From assembly GCA_002839375.1 (NCBI GenBank), contig PGXY01000007.1:62001-126000 (forward strand): a stretch of DNA of 64,000 bases. Reading direction: 5' to 3'. This stretch comes from Spirochaetae bacterium HGW-Spirochaetae-1 (GTDB lineage Bacteria; Spirochaetota; UBA4802; UBA5550). Within the stretch, counting starts at the first letter, position 1, and each line of letters opens with the position of its first letter. The translations under genes and the position numbers were made by a program. Below are positions 18,107 through 26,997 of the stretch, one piece after another. Below the pieces are notes generated by a model. It was not told the origin of the DNA. It did not search any database and saw only the letters and a program-made list of their open reading frames with translations.

Positions 18107-18441
18107 GACGACCCCCTTTGTGAACAAGATAATAACGATGGACGATATCATAATGATAGTCAAATCCATGAGGCGAGTCAAGCGGAACTATTCTTATTTC
18201 TTTCCGCAAGGATATGAAGCAAGCGAAGCCCCATATTAGAACTGGATAATCCGTCATTCAGGCCTGGGAAGCAAACTTTTCTTGCCGGGACAAGCTGAGG
18301 AAGCAGAGATCAGAGGGTCAGAGCCTTTTTTTCATAAAAGGCTCTGACCCTCTGCTGTGTATCCTCAAATTTTGTTCATAACCGATATCGCTCCTTCGTG
18401 TAATAGATGACCACAAGAAACAACACAAGGAGCATATCGCC
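18107..18441. other. Intergenic region with REP hairpin upstream of Y1 transposase
   Basis: The 335-bp gap carries the upstream signals of the two divergent gene sets and the REP hairpin at 18311-18354. No gene is seen in the rest. Confidence 0.5.
18311..18354. repeat. REP palindrome with GGGTCAGAGC core
   Basis: Perfect 19-bp inverted arms (CAGAGGGTCAGAGCCTTTT at 18311-18329; complement at 18336-18354) surround a 6-base loop. It lies 87 bp upstream of the Y1 transposase. Single copies of the 10-bp core also occur at 19047-19056, 19907-19916, 27906-27915 and 29600-29609. Confidence 0.85.
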
Positions 18442-19032
18442 ATGCCAAGACAAACCAGAAATATTGCCCAGGGGAATACCCATCACTGTTTTACCCGCTG
18501 CCACGGAAAAAGAGACCTGATGAAAAGCAGCCACGTACGCAAATACCTTATCGAGGCCGTTAAAAAATGCCAGGAAAAATATGATTTTGAGCTTATCGCT
18601 GCCGAACCCTTGACAAATCATATCCATCTTGTCATCCGCACCCTGGAGGACAAGGAAACCGTATCGCGGATCATGCAGTATGTCAAGGCGCGTATCGCCG
18701 AGATGTACAATCGGTCTACGGGAACCACCGGCCCTTTTTGGAATGAAAGATTTGGTTCCACTGTGATTGAGGAAGCGGATGATCCCGAGCAGTACCTGTT
18801 GTGGCTTTTATGGTACATTGGGTATAACCCGGTGCGCAAGAAGCTCGTGCGTGATCCCCGGCAAGCCGATGTGGGGTTTATCAATGTTTATCTCATAGAA
18901 AATTTTGAAGCTCCGGTGAAAATAACACGACATGCTTTTTTCAACCGGCTAGGCGATACTTTTTCAGCCTGCGTGGAGAAATTTCTCAAATATGAGGAGG
19001 CATATCGGAAACGCATGATACCGATTTTTTAA
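18442..19032 (+). CDS. REP-associated tyrosine transposase (RAYT / Y1_Tnp, IS200-like)
   Basis: The 196-residue product belongs to the Y1 HUH single-strand transposases. The HUH motif is at 60-62 (NHIHLVI), the candidate nucleophile is Tyr89 (EMYN), and the family signature LWYIGYNPVRK follows. It is flanked by the palindromic REP at 18311-18354 and a GGGTCAGAGC core at 19047-19056, typical of a RAYT with cognate REP sequences. The frame is intact with an AAGGAG ten bases upstream. RAYTs are usually domesticated single-copy genes thought to move or maintain REP elements; whether this one is active cannot be seen. Confidence 0.9.
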   Translation: MPRQTRNIAQGNTHHCFTRCHGKRDLMKSSHVRKYLIEAVKKCQEKYDFELIAAEPLTNHIHLVIRTLEDKETVSRIMQYVKARIAEMYNRSTGTTGPFWNERFGSTVIEEADDPEQYLLWLLWYIGYNPVRKKLVRDPRQADVGFINVYLIENFEAPVKITRHAFFNRLGDTFSACVEKFLKYEEAYRKRMIPIF

Positions 19033-19046
19033 AAAAGGTTACAGGA

Positions 19047-19056
19047 GGGTCAGAGC
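19047..19056. repeat. REP core, downstream flank of transposase
   Basis: A single GGGTCAGAGC core in direct orientation lies 14 bp after the transposase stop and closes the element opposite the hairpin at 18311-18354. The adjacent bases GAGGGTCAGAGCC also match the upstream arm. Confidence 0.7.
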
Positions 19057-19124
19057 CCGGCTTAGCTTTATGAGCCTGCCATGAGTTTACCTGAAAAAAG
19101 ACAGGCTGTGGATAGTCACATCCA

Positions 19125-19790
19125 TCAGTCTTCGGGCTCCAGGGTCACACGGAACTTCATTCCCTTCAGGCCCGTGTCGCGGCGGATACCGCCCATGATG
19201 AGATCAAAGAGTGAATCTATGTTCTCCACGGGCCTGGTCTTGTCGTCGGGACAGCCGTACATGAGCCAGCGCGTGACGATGAACTCCACGGTGCCGAGAA
19301 TCACACTGCGCACAAAGTGGGGATCGATATCCTTTTTGAATTCACCGGTATTCTTGCCCTCTTCGATGATATCGATAATGATGGTGTAATACTCTCGCAG
19401 GTACTGGTAAATTTCCGTTTCCATGAACTTGCGGTTCGTCTTCAGGATCATGAGGGATATGGCGGCGAAATCGGCGTTTTCCTGGTAGTATTTCAGGAGA
19501 TGGTAGATGACGCTGCGCAGCTTCCCTGTCTGGTCCCGGACATATTCCAGGTGGTCGTCAAGGATGCTTTTGCTGTGACGGATATTGTCCTCGGGTATGG
19601 AAAAGAGCAGCTCTTCCTTCGAGGAAAAATATTCATAGATGGTGGCGTCGGACACGCCGGCCTGTTTTGATACGTCGGAGATTGTGGCGTTCTGAAAGTC
19701 CTTCCGGGAGAAGACCACCTCGGCGGCCCGTATGATCTGTTCCCGGCGATTCTCCTTTTTTGTCCTGGTCGGTGATTTTTTCGCGGTCAT
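19125..19790 (-). CDS. TetR-family transcriptional regulator
   Basis: The 221-residue product has an N-terminal TetR helix-turn-helix: REQIIRAAEVVF, then ATISDVSKQAGVSDATIYEYFSSKEEL (about 18-60). The all-helical ligand-binding domain follows, of the length used by FadR-type fatty-acid regulators. I placed the start at 19790, where an AAAGGA lies eight bases upstream; an ATG three codons earlier overlaps the ribosome site. It diverges from the acyl-CoA dehydrogenase/acyl-CoA synthetase genes at 20156-23743, so it probably represses them and responds to an acyl-CoA. An 8-bp palindrome at 19886-19908 is a possible operator. Confidence 0.92.
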   Translation of the reverse strand: MTAKKSPTRTKKENRREQIIRAAEVVFSRKDFQNATISDVSKQAGVSDATIYEYFSSKEELLFSIPEDNIRHSKSILDDHLEYVRDQTGKLRSVIYHLLKYYQENADFAAISLMILKTNRKFMETEIYQYLREYYTIIIDIIEEGKNTGEFKKDIDPHFVRSVILGTVEFIVTRWLMYGCPDDKTRPVENIDSLFDLIMGGIRRDTGLKGMKFRVTLEPED

Positions 19791-19885
19791 TTTTTTCATC
19801 CTTTCATGGCATGGAGCCCTTTTCGTGTCCGGAGTTGCAGGGCAAAGACCCCGGCGCTCACATATCCTGCACGCTCTTTAAAAAT

Positions 19886-19908
19886 CCCATGATAGTGTGC
19901 ATCATGGG
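19886..19908. promoter_or_regulatory. 8-bp inverted repeat, candidate TetR operator
   Basis: The arms CCCATGAT and ATCATGGG flank a 7-base spacer about 95 bp upstream of tetR. The right arm overlaps the REP core by two bases, so it may instead be part of a REP remnant. Confidence 0.35.
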
Positions 19909-19916
19909 GTCAGAGC
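19907..19916. repeat. Solitary REP core GGGTCAGAGC
   Basis: This is an exact copy of the 10-bp core found in the transposase-linked hairpin at 18311-18354, here without an opposite arm, in the tetR upstream region. Confidence 0.6.
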
Positions 19917-20155
19917 CGTCAATTAAGATTCCACGGCATGGTCATTAAAAGAAGTTTTTCTTAACATCATTTGTTTTTAAGCATTTTTTTAATAGTTATT
20001 ATATATTTATAAAGCATTTTTCTTATATGCTATATGTTTTTTTATTTTTTTTAACATGCATAATCGTTTTTTGCTTGGAATTTATACAGGCTTTATAAAA
20101 TATGATAGCAGATTTAATTACGTCGTCAATTTTATGTATATATCAGGAGTTACTC

Positions 20156-22027
20156 ATGGCCAGCCTTCTTGTTGATAAACGCGATATTGAATTTCTTCTT
20201 TATGAGCAGTTCGAAATACTGAAGCTCACGGAAAAACCCCTTTTCAGCCATCTGTCGAAGAGCGAGTTCGATATGGTCCTGGAACAGGGCCTGCGCTTCG
20301 CCGAAAACGAACTGGCCCCCGTGAACCAGGACGGGGACCGCATCGGCGCGAAGTGGGATAACGGGAAAGTAACGGTGCCGCCGTCGTTTCACCGGCCCAT
20401 TAAGCTCTTTGCCGAGCAGGGCTGGGTATCCTGCGCCGACGACCTTGAGGCGGGGGGACAGGGCCTGCCCATGGCACTTTTTACCGCCGTGAACGAAATG
20501 TTCCATGCCGCCAACACGGCCCTGAACCTGTACACAGGCCTGGTCCACGGCGCCGGCAAGCTCATCGAACTCTTCGGTACGGACAGCCAGAAGGAACGCT
20601 ACCTGGAACGTCTCTACACCTACCAGTGGTCCGGCTCCATGTGCCTCACAGAACCGGGCGCCGGGAGCGACCTGGCCCAGATCACTACCAAGGCCGTAAA
20701 AATGCCCGATGGCCGCTATAAAATTTCAGGCCAGAAAATTTTCATAACGGCAGGCGATCACGACCTCACGGACAACATCATCCATCCAGTCCTGGCCCGT
20801 ATCGAAGGGGACCCCGAAGGCATCAGGGGCATTTCAATTTTTATCGTGCCCAAGTACCGCCTCGATGAGAAAGGCGAAACCGGGGAGTTCAACGACGTGG
20901 TGTGCGCCGGGATCGAGCACAAGATGGGGATAAAGGGCTCGGCCACGTGCCAGCTCTCCTTCGGCGACAACGGCGACTGTATCGGCGAACTGCTGGGAAA
21001 TCCCGGCCAGGGCATCATGATCATGTTCCACATGATGAATGAGGAGCGCCTCAACGTGGGAGTACAGTCCCTGGCGCTCTCTTCAACCTCGTATCTCCAC
21101 GCCCTGAAATACGCCCGGGAGCGCCTCCAGGGAACGGACATACGCCAGAAGGGTCAGAGCACGAAGCTCATGCCCATCATCGGCCATCCCGACATCCGCC
21201 GGGGTCTCCTGTGGATGAAATCTTATATAGAAGGGATCAGGGCCCTGAACTATTACACAGCCCTGTGCATAGACCTGCGGAATGCCGAAGAAGACGAGGC
21301 GCTGAAAAAAGCGGCCGGGGTCCTGGTGGAATTTCTCACGCCGGTATGCAAGGCCTATTCCAGCGACATGGCATGGCGGATATGCTCCGAGGCCATCCAG
21401 GTTTTCGGCGGATACGGCTACTGCGGCGATTATCCCGTAGAGCAGTTCGCCCGGGACACCAAGATCACCTCGCTCTACGAGGGAACCAACGGCATCCAGG
21501 CCATTGACCTCCTGCACCGGAAAATGAGCATGGACAAGGGACGGGCCTTCGCCTATCTCATCAGCCGCATCGAAGAGACCATCAGCGACGCATCAAAGGA
21601 CAGCGAGCTGGTCTCCCTGGCGGAAACAGTGCGGAAAGCAAAAGATGTACTCCTCGAGACGGCAGATCACTTTAAAAGCATGATCGGTGACGGCAAAATA
21701 CCCGAGGCCTTCACCAATGCCGTGCCCTTTCTTGATATCATGGGCGACACCATCCTGGGATGGATGCACCTGTGGCAGGTCACTATCGCCCGGAAAAAAC
21801 TGGAATCCCTATTCACTTCAAAAGGCGCCGGGACACCGCAGGAACAGAGTACAGTTATAAGCGAAAACGCCGAAGCGGCCTTTTATTCGGGGAAAATACA
21901 TTCGGCCCGCTTTTTCATCAACAAGATACTTCCCATCCAGGAGGGAAAAGCCGTGGCTTTGCGGAACGACGATATATCTCCCCTGGAAATTCAAGACCTG
22001 GCCTTTGGCCAGGAACACAAACAATAA
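20156..22027 (+). CDS. Acyl-CoA dehydrogenase, long FadE5/DmdC-like type (paralogue 2)
   Basis: The 623-residue enzyme is a paralogue of the one at 10330-12213, with matching landmarks: CLTEPGAGSD, FSFGDNGDC, YGYCGDYPVEQFARDTKI and the catalytic-base motif YEGTNGIQ (Glu442), plus the extra C-terminal helical domain. It starts at 20156, five bases after an AGGAG; the frame extends 18 codons upstream without a ribosome site. It leads a probable operon with the acyl-CoA synthetase 51 bp downstream and diverges from a TetR gene. The layout indicates activation and first oxidation of a fatty or branched acyl substrate. Its codons at 21151-21160 contain the exact REP core 10-mer, probably by chance. 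Confidence 0.94.
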   Translation: MASLLVDKRDIEFLLYEQFEILKLTEKPLFSHLSKSEFDMVLEQGLRFAENELAPVNQDGDRIGAKWDNGKVTVPPSFHRPIKLFAEQGWVSCADDLEAGGQGLPMALFTAVNEMFHAANTALNLYTGLVHGAGKLIELFGTDSQKERYLERLYTYQWSGSMCLTEPGAGSDLAQITTKAVKMPDGRYKISGQKIFITAGDHDLTDNIIHPVLARIEGDPEGIRGISIFIVPKYRLDEKGETGEFNDVVCAGIEHKMGIKGSATCQLSFGDNGDCIGELLGNPGQGIMIMFHMMNEERLNVGVQSLALSSTSYLHALKYARERLQGTDIRQKGQSTKLMPIIGHPDIRRGLLWMKSYIEGIRALNYYTALCIDLRNAEEDEALKKAAGVLVEFLTPVCKAYSSDMAWRICSEAIQVFGGYGYCGDYPVEQFARDTKITSLYEGTNGIQAIDLLHRKMSMDKGRAFAYLISRIEETISDASKDSELVSLAETVRKAKDVLLETADHFKSMIGDGKIPEAFTNAVPFLDIMGDTILGWMHLWQVTIARKKLESLFTSKGAGTPQEQSTVISENAEAAFYSGKIHSARFFINKILPIQEGKAVALRNDDISPLEIQDLAFGQEHKQ

Positions 22028-22078
22028 AAATAAAAAAGATTATTACATGACTGAAAAAAAAATCAGGGGAAACAGGGT

Positions 22079-23743
22079 ATGGGGAAAATACAAAGAACGT
22101 ATAACATGACGGATTATGACGAAACCTTCCGTCATTTCAAATGGGACATTCCCGAACAGTACAATTTCGTCCAGGACGACTTCGACAAGTGGGCCGCTGA
22201 CAAGACACGCACGGCTCTCCTGACCGTTTCAGAAAACGGCATGACGGCATCGAAGCTCTCTTTCTGGGAACTGGGCATCCTGGCGAATAAATTCGCCCAT
22301 GTTCTGAAGAATATGGGCCTCGTGAAGGGAGACCGGGTCTTTCTCATGCTGCCGCGCTCCGAAGAGTGGTACATCGCAATACTGGGAATGATCAAGTCGG
22401 GAATCATCGCCATGCCCACGCCTAACCTGGTAACAGGCCACGACATCGACTACCGGATTAACAGCGCCGGGGCGGTCATGGCCGTTACCGACGTTGAAGG
22501 AGCGGCGAAGGTCGATGCCGTGCGGGGAAAAATCCCCGGCCTCAAACACCGCATCATCACGGGCGGCGCCTGTACGGGATGGAGTTCCTTCGAAGACCTC
22601 ATGCGTGACGCGCCCCGCACATATAATCCAGAAGATTTCGGCGGAAAAACAAGAAGTGATGATCCCATGCTCATCTATTTCACCTCGGGCACCACGGGCA
22701 ATCCCAAGATGGTGCGCCATACCCAGTCCTACGCCCTGGCCCATGTTGTTACGGCGAAATATATCCAGGAACTGCGTCCCACGGACATCATCTGGGTCCA
22801 TGCCGATACGGGATGGGCCAAGACGGCCTACGGGAAGCTCTTCGGTCAGTGGATCGTGGGCGCCACGGTCATGCAGTGGAAGATGGGGGCCAAGTTCGAT
22901 CCCTCGTTCATGCCCGGCATGATTGAGCGCTACGGCGTTACAGCCTTCTGCGCCCCTCCCACGGTGTACCGGCTTCTTATAGGGCAGGTCGACCTCTCGA
23001 AATATGATTGGAGCGAGCTCCGCCATTCCCTGTCAGCCGGGGAGCCCTTGAATCCCGAGGTCATCAAGGCCTGGAAAGACGCCACGGGTCTGTCAATCTA
23101 CGATTATTACGGCCAGACCGAAACAATCCCCCTTATTTCCAATTATCCCTGCGTTCCCATACGCGAGGGAAGCATGGGAAAACCCACACCGGGCCACGAG
23201 ATTGCCATACTCGACGATGACGGCAATGCGGTGCCGGCAAACGAAGAGGGACACATCGCCGTTAAGATGAAGCCCGTCAACCCTCCCGGGGTTTTCACGG
23301 GATACTGGAAGGACGAAAACAATTCATCTTTTTCAGGGGACTGGTACTTCACCGGCGATAAGGCGTATAAAGATGATGACGGATATTTCTGGTTCGTGGG
23401 CCGTTCCGACGATCTCATCAAATCCAGCGGCTACCGCATCGGCCCCTTCGAGGTGGAAAGCGCCCTGCAGGAACACCCGGCTGTCCTGGAAAACGCCGTT
23501 ATCGGCGCACCCGATGAGCTCAAGGGACAGATAGTCAAGGCCTTCGTGGTCCTGAACAAGGGCTATGAAGCCGGACCGGCACTGGTAAAGGAATTGCAGG
23601 AGCATGTGAAGAAAGTCACGGCGCCTTACAAATATCCCCGTGAAATTGAATTCGTTTCCGATCTTCCCAAGACTATTAGCGGGAAAATACGCCGCGTGGA
23701 ACTGCGTAAAATGGAGATGGAACGGCGGAAAGTCCTCAATTAA
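22079..23743 (+). CDS. AMP-forming acyl-CoA synthetase, medium-chain (ACSM-like)
   Basis: This enzyme activates an acid with ATP and CoA to an acyl-CoA. The 554-residue product has the adenylate-forming motifs YFTSGTTGNPKMV (P-loop), YDYYGQTETIPL, GDKAYKDDDGYFWFVGRSDD and the catalytic lysine K536 in TISGKIRR. Length and the N-terminal HFKWDIPEQYNF segment match the medium-chain ACSM group. It follows the acyl-CoA dehydrogenase by 51 bp and should supply its substrate. The start at 22079 lacks a classical ribosome site; an ATG nine codons later (22106) is an alternative. Its 3' end overlaps the convergent hydrolase by 8 bp. Confidence 0.93.
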   Translation: MGKIQRTYNMTDYDETFRHFKWDIPEQYNFVQDDFDKWAADKTRTALLTVSENGMTASKLSFWELGILANKFAHVLKNMGLVKGDRVFLMLPRSEEWYIAILGMIKSGIIAMPTPNLVTGHDIDYRINSAGAVMAVTDVEGAAKVDAVRGKIPGLKHRIITGGACTGWSSFEDLMRDAPRTYNPEDFGGKTRSDDPMLIYFTSGTTGNPKMVRHTQSYALAHVVTAKYIQELRPTDIIWVHADTGWAKTAYGKLFGQWIVGATVMQWKMGAKFDPSFMPGMIERYGVTAFCAPPTVYRLLIGQVDLSKYDWSELRHSLSAGEPLNPEVIKAWKDATGLSIYDYYGQTETIPLISNYPCVPIREGSMGKPTPGHEIAILDDDGNAVPANEEGHIAVKMKPVNPPGVFTGYWKDENNSSFSGDWYFTGDKAYKDDDGYFWFVGRSDDLIKSSGYRIGPFEVESALQEHPAVLENAVIGAPDELKGQIVKAFVVLNKGYEAGPALVKELQEHVKKVTAPYKYPREIEFVSDLPKTISGKIRRVELRKMEMERRKVLN

Positions 23744-24737
23744 GTTCACTGCCGAAGAGGCGGAGCATCCAGTCCTGGTACCAGGAACGGAGACGGAAAC
23801 CATTGATGTAGCCGCAGTGGCCGCCGTGGGGATGAATGATAAGGCTTACCCGGTCATTCAGCTTTGCCTCGCGGAAATGATTCACATCGATAATGGGATC
23901 ATCCTCGGCAGTGATGATGGACAGGGGCACTGCGGCGGCATCGAGATACCCTTCTTTCAGCGTATACCGGCCGAAGTAATCTGCGGCATTGCCGTAATCG
24001 GTATAACGGCGGATAAGCAGCTCCGTCATTTCCATGCAGGTATCCATGGTCATGATATCGCCGAAATCGTAAAGCTCAGGATAAAGCGCCTGGTTTATGG
24101 CCAGGGACCGTTTCCATTTTTTCAGAAAATATTTTTTTACCAGGGGATGCCTGTCAATATTTCTCGTGGCATCGAGAGGGTCCAGGGGTGGATTGATACA
24201 CACCACGCGCTCCAGGCCCTGAATGGGACTTTCTCCGCAAAGACGGGACATGCGAAGAGCGAAATTCCCTCCCATGGAAAACCCCACGAGAAACACGGGA
24301 CCCCGGCCAAAATCCAGCGCTGCCCGGCGGACCGCCTGCAGTGATTCATCAATGAGAGTGCCCAGGAAAAGCCCACTGTTCAGGCCGTGACTGGAACCGT
24401 GGTCCCGAAGATTCAGCCGGAATATATCATAGCCGCCGAGAAAAAGCCTTTTACCGGTGTTCACGATATAGGCCGAGTCAGCACTCCCCTCCCAGCCGTG
24501 AAGCATAATAACCAGCCCCCTTTCCTTCGGCTCCTTCCCGTGGGAAGAATGGAATCCCTGGAGCTTCACGCCGTCACCGGCATCGATGATCACCTCAACT
24601 GAGTTGCCCAGCATTTCATTTCTGCCCAGCCTGCGCAGACCGCTGCTGGAGAGCAGGGTCTGGAGCATGGGATTGCGGAGATACAGGGGGGCTGTAAAAA
24701 TATCGGAATTTGCATTCATAGAAATTTTTATCACCAT
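23736..24737 (-). CDS. Alpha/beta hydrolase, YheT-like
   Basis: The 333-residue protein has the alpha/beta-hydrolase landmarks of the YheT group: the oxyanion segment MLHGWEGSADSAY, the nucleophile elbow GFSMGGN, an acid (TAEDDPII) and a catalytic His in HPHGGHCGY. The NLRDHGSSHGLNSGLF segment is characteristic of YheT proteins. These hydrolases act on unknown, possibly lipid, esters. Residue 1 at 24737 has only a weak ribosome site; the ATG at 24719 is an alternative. The last 8 bp overlap the 3' end of the convergent acyl-CoA synthetase. It may fit the lipid block, but family and position give only a guess. Confidence 0.88.
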   Translation of the reverse strand: MVIKISMNANSDIFTAPLYLRNPMLQTLLSSSGLRRLGRNEMLGNSVEVIIDAGDGVKLQGFHSSHGKEPKERGLVIMLHGWEGSADSAYIVNTGKRLFLGGYDIFRLNLRDHGSSHGLNSGLFLGTLIDESLQAVRRAALDFGRGPVFLVGFSMGGNFALRMSRLCGESPIQGLERVVCINPPLDPLDATRNIDRHPLVKKYFLKKWKRSLAINQALYPELYDFGDIMTMDTCMEMTELLIRRYTDYGNAADYFGRYTLKEGYLDAAAVPLSIITAEDDPIIDVNHFREAKLNDRVSLIIHPHGGHCGYINGFRLRSWYQDWMLRLFGSELN

Positions 24738-24881
24738 GAAATATTTTTTTCAGCAGAAATTATCGAAGACCACAACAAGTAGACCCCGGCGAAAACCCGT
24801 ATAAGTATTTTACTGATGTCTTCGCCGTGGGTCTTCGAATCTTTGCGCATTGATTTTAAAATCAACTTTATGATCGTTGCA

Positions 24882-26846
24882 TCACGATATAAGCTTCACA
24901 TCTCCAGAGCTTTCCTTTCCCGAACCATCCAGTTTAAAAAATGCAATGACCTGCTTCAGTTCTTCGGCCTGTTTTCTCAGCATTTCCGAAGTCGATGAGA
25001 GTTCCTCCGACGTGGAGGCATTGCTCTGTGTTATCTCATTGAGCTGAGTCATGCCATTGTTAATCTGGGAAACGCCGTTATCCTGCTCTTCTGAAGAAGC
25101 GGTTATTTCCTGGATAAGGCGGGCCGTATTCTCGATGGCGGGAACTATTTCCTGCAGCAGCCGGCCGGCTTTTTCGGAAATCTCGAAACTGTTTGAGGTG
25201 AGATGACCGATCTCCTGGGAAGCCACCTGACTTTTTTCCGCCAGTTTGCGCACTTCGCTCGCGACAACGGCGAAGCCCTTGCCGTGTTCTCCGGCCCGGG
25301 CCGCTTCTATGGCGGCATTGAGCGCCAGGAGGTTCGTCTGGTAAGCGATATCCTCAATGAGCGTTATTTTCGCGTTGATATTTTTCATGGCTTCGACCGT
25401 ATCCAGTACGGCTTTGCCACCCTCCCTGGCCTGTTCCGCGGCCTTCCGGGAAATAACATCGGTGTTCTTCGCATTCTGAGTATTCTGGTTGATACCGGCA
25501 CCTATTTCCTCAAGCGAAGAAGTTATCTCTTCCACATTGGCGGCCTGTTCGTTCGAGGAAGAACTCATATTCTGCGATGTTGAGCTCACCTCAAATGAGG
25601 CCAGGGCCAGGGAATCGGCATTGACGGCGATCCTTCCCACCACATTACGCAATTGGCTCACCATATTGGAAAAGGCCCCGGCCAGCTTGCCGATTTCATC
25701 TTTGCGGTTCAGATATATTTCCGGCGGTTGCACCGTGAGATCGCCGGCGGCTATGGCGTCGGCCAGGTCAACCGAAACGGCCAGCGGCGTCGCTATATTC
25801 CTGGCAATGACGATGATTATACCGCTTAATATAATGGATGCAGCCAGTACAATGAGAATAGCAAATATCTTCATGGCGCTCACCGTTTCCAGAACCTTAG
25901 TCATGGGGATACCAATGGCCAGTGACCAGGGCGTGGTGCTTTTCCCAATGTAAAACGGCGAGCCAAGTACATACACATCGCTTTTCATCTGCGCGGAGTA
26001 AACAGTATAATGCTCGGTCTCACCTTTTTTAACGGCATCGGCAAATTTGTCGGTAAAATCACCGGACATATCCCGCTCTGTAACCCTCATCTGTTTTCCC
26101 AGGCGCGACGGATCAAAGTGACCCGCCACTATACCGCTATTCGAGAAAAGGGCCGAAACGCCCGTTTCAAAAGGTTTGATTTTGCTGATCTTGTCCTGGA
26201 TATCGGAGAGGGCCACGTCTATACCGGCTATCCCCATAAACCTGCCATTCACCATTATGGGTACCACAAGAGAGGTGATCAAGGTGTCCTTACCGGCTAT
26301 AGGATATATATAGGGATCTATGATTGCCTCGTTCTGTGTATTCTTCGGTATGAGGTAATAATCACCGGCACCCGCTTTTTCATAATCCATGAGAGGCTCA
26401 AGTATGATTTTCCCGGAACCACGGTTATAGTAGGGAATAAACCGGCCCGTCCTGTCGCTGCCCGGAGCATTAACGTAGGCGGCATCCATACCGTCAAAGG
26501 CATTGGGCTCCCAGCATGTATAGCTTCCAAGGAATTGAGGATTCTCCTTCAGGACGCCTTCCAGGATTGCTCCCAGCATTCTCCTGTCGGCGATACCTCT
26601 GGCCCGCAGAGTCCCAAAAGACTGGGCCATGATCCGTGCCGCATCCATGGCCACTTCCAGTTCTGCCTTGATTCCATTTCCATGATTCATGGACATTTCG
26701 TTGGCGTATTTGTACGCCATGTCCTCCTGGGCTGAGGAAAATTTTCCCAGCATGAAAGTCATGACAATGGCCAGTGCCAGGACATTCACCGAAACAAGCA
26801 TAATAATCAGTTTGGCGCCGATTTTAAGATTTTTAAACCATTCCAT
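24882..26846 (-). CDS. Methyl-accepting chemotaxis protein with dCache sensor
   Basis: The 654-residue chemoreceptor starts at 26846 behind AAGGGGGC. It has a first TM (about 12-32), a large periplasmic double-Cache domain (about 35-320) with [24 protein letters not shown] and [18 protein letters not shown], a second TM (about 325-350) and HAMP. The cytoplasmic hairpin tip contains [35 protein letters not shown]. The chemotaxis protein interacts with CheA/CheW at the poles. No CheR-tethering pentapeptide ends the protein. The dCache ligand cannot be named, though the tryptophan/tyrosine-rich pocket is of the kind that binds small amino- or carboxylate ligands. No che genes are nearby. Confidence 0.94.
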   Translation of the reverse strand: MEWFKNLKIGAKLIIMLVSVNVLALAIVMTFMLGKFSSAQEDMAYKYANEMSMNHGNGIKAELEVAMDAARIMAQSFGTLRARGIADRRMLGAILEGVLKENPQFLGSYTCWEPNAFDGMDAAYVNAPGSDRTGRFIPYYNRGSGKIILEPLMDYEKAGAGDYYLIPKNTQNEAIIDPYIYPIAGKDTLITSLVVPIMVNGRFMGIAGIDVALSDIQDKISKIKPFETGVSALFSNSGIVAGHFDPSRLGKQMRVTERDMSGDFTDKFADAVKKGETEHYTVYSAQMKSDVYVLGSPFYIGKSTTPWSLAIGIPMTKVLETVSAMKIFAILIVLAASIILSGIIIVIARNIATPLAVSVDLADAIAAGDLTVQPPEIYLNRKDEIGKLAGAFSNMVSQLRNVVGRIAVNADSLALASFEVSSTSQNMSSSSNEQAANVEEITSSLEEIGAGINQNTQNAKNTDVISRKAAEQAREGGKAVLDTVEAMKNINAKITLIEDIAYQTNLLALNAAIEAARAGEHGKGFAVVASEVRKLAEKSQVASQEIGHLTSNSFEISEKAGRLLQEIVPAIENTARLIQEITASSEEQDNGVSQINNGMTQLNEITQSNASTSEELSSTSEMLRKQAEELKQVIAFFKLDGSGKESSGDVKLIS

Positions 26847-26997
26847 AGTGCCCCCTTCTGTCTGTAAAATATTCCGATAGTACCGGACCGATAACACCCC
26901 TGTAGAGCAGACGATGTGGTCGCCATCCTCCGGATAAAAAATTCACGTTAAGCAATAATTGTATACCGGTTTGCCCCGCGGTTCAAGATAAAAAAAA

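Larger units (their letters stand above)
19800..20155. other. Divergent regulatory region, tetR / acyl-CoA dehydrogenase 2
   Basis: This region holds an inverted repeat at 19886-19908, a REP core directly beside it at 19907-19916, and a very AT-rich tract (about 19970-20110) suited to the promoter of the acyl-CoA dehydrogenase. I see no gene in it. Confidence 0.5.

Noticed and set aside
21151-21160. REP insertion in the acyl-CoA dehydrogenase
   Set aside because: The 10-mer fits the reading frame without extra residues compared with the paralogue at 10330-12213, so I do not call an insertion; kept only as a low-interest finding.
24760-24840. Possible inverted repeat after the YheT-like gene
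   Set aside because: Only partial matches around CGAAGAC and GTCTTCG with no consistent stem; not called.
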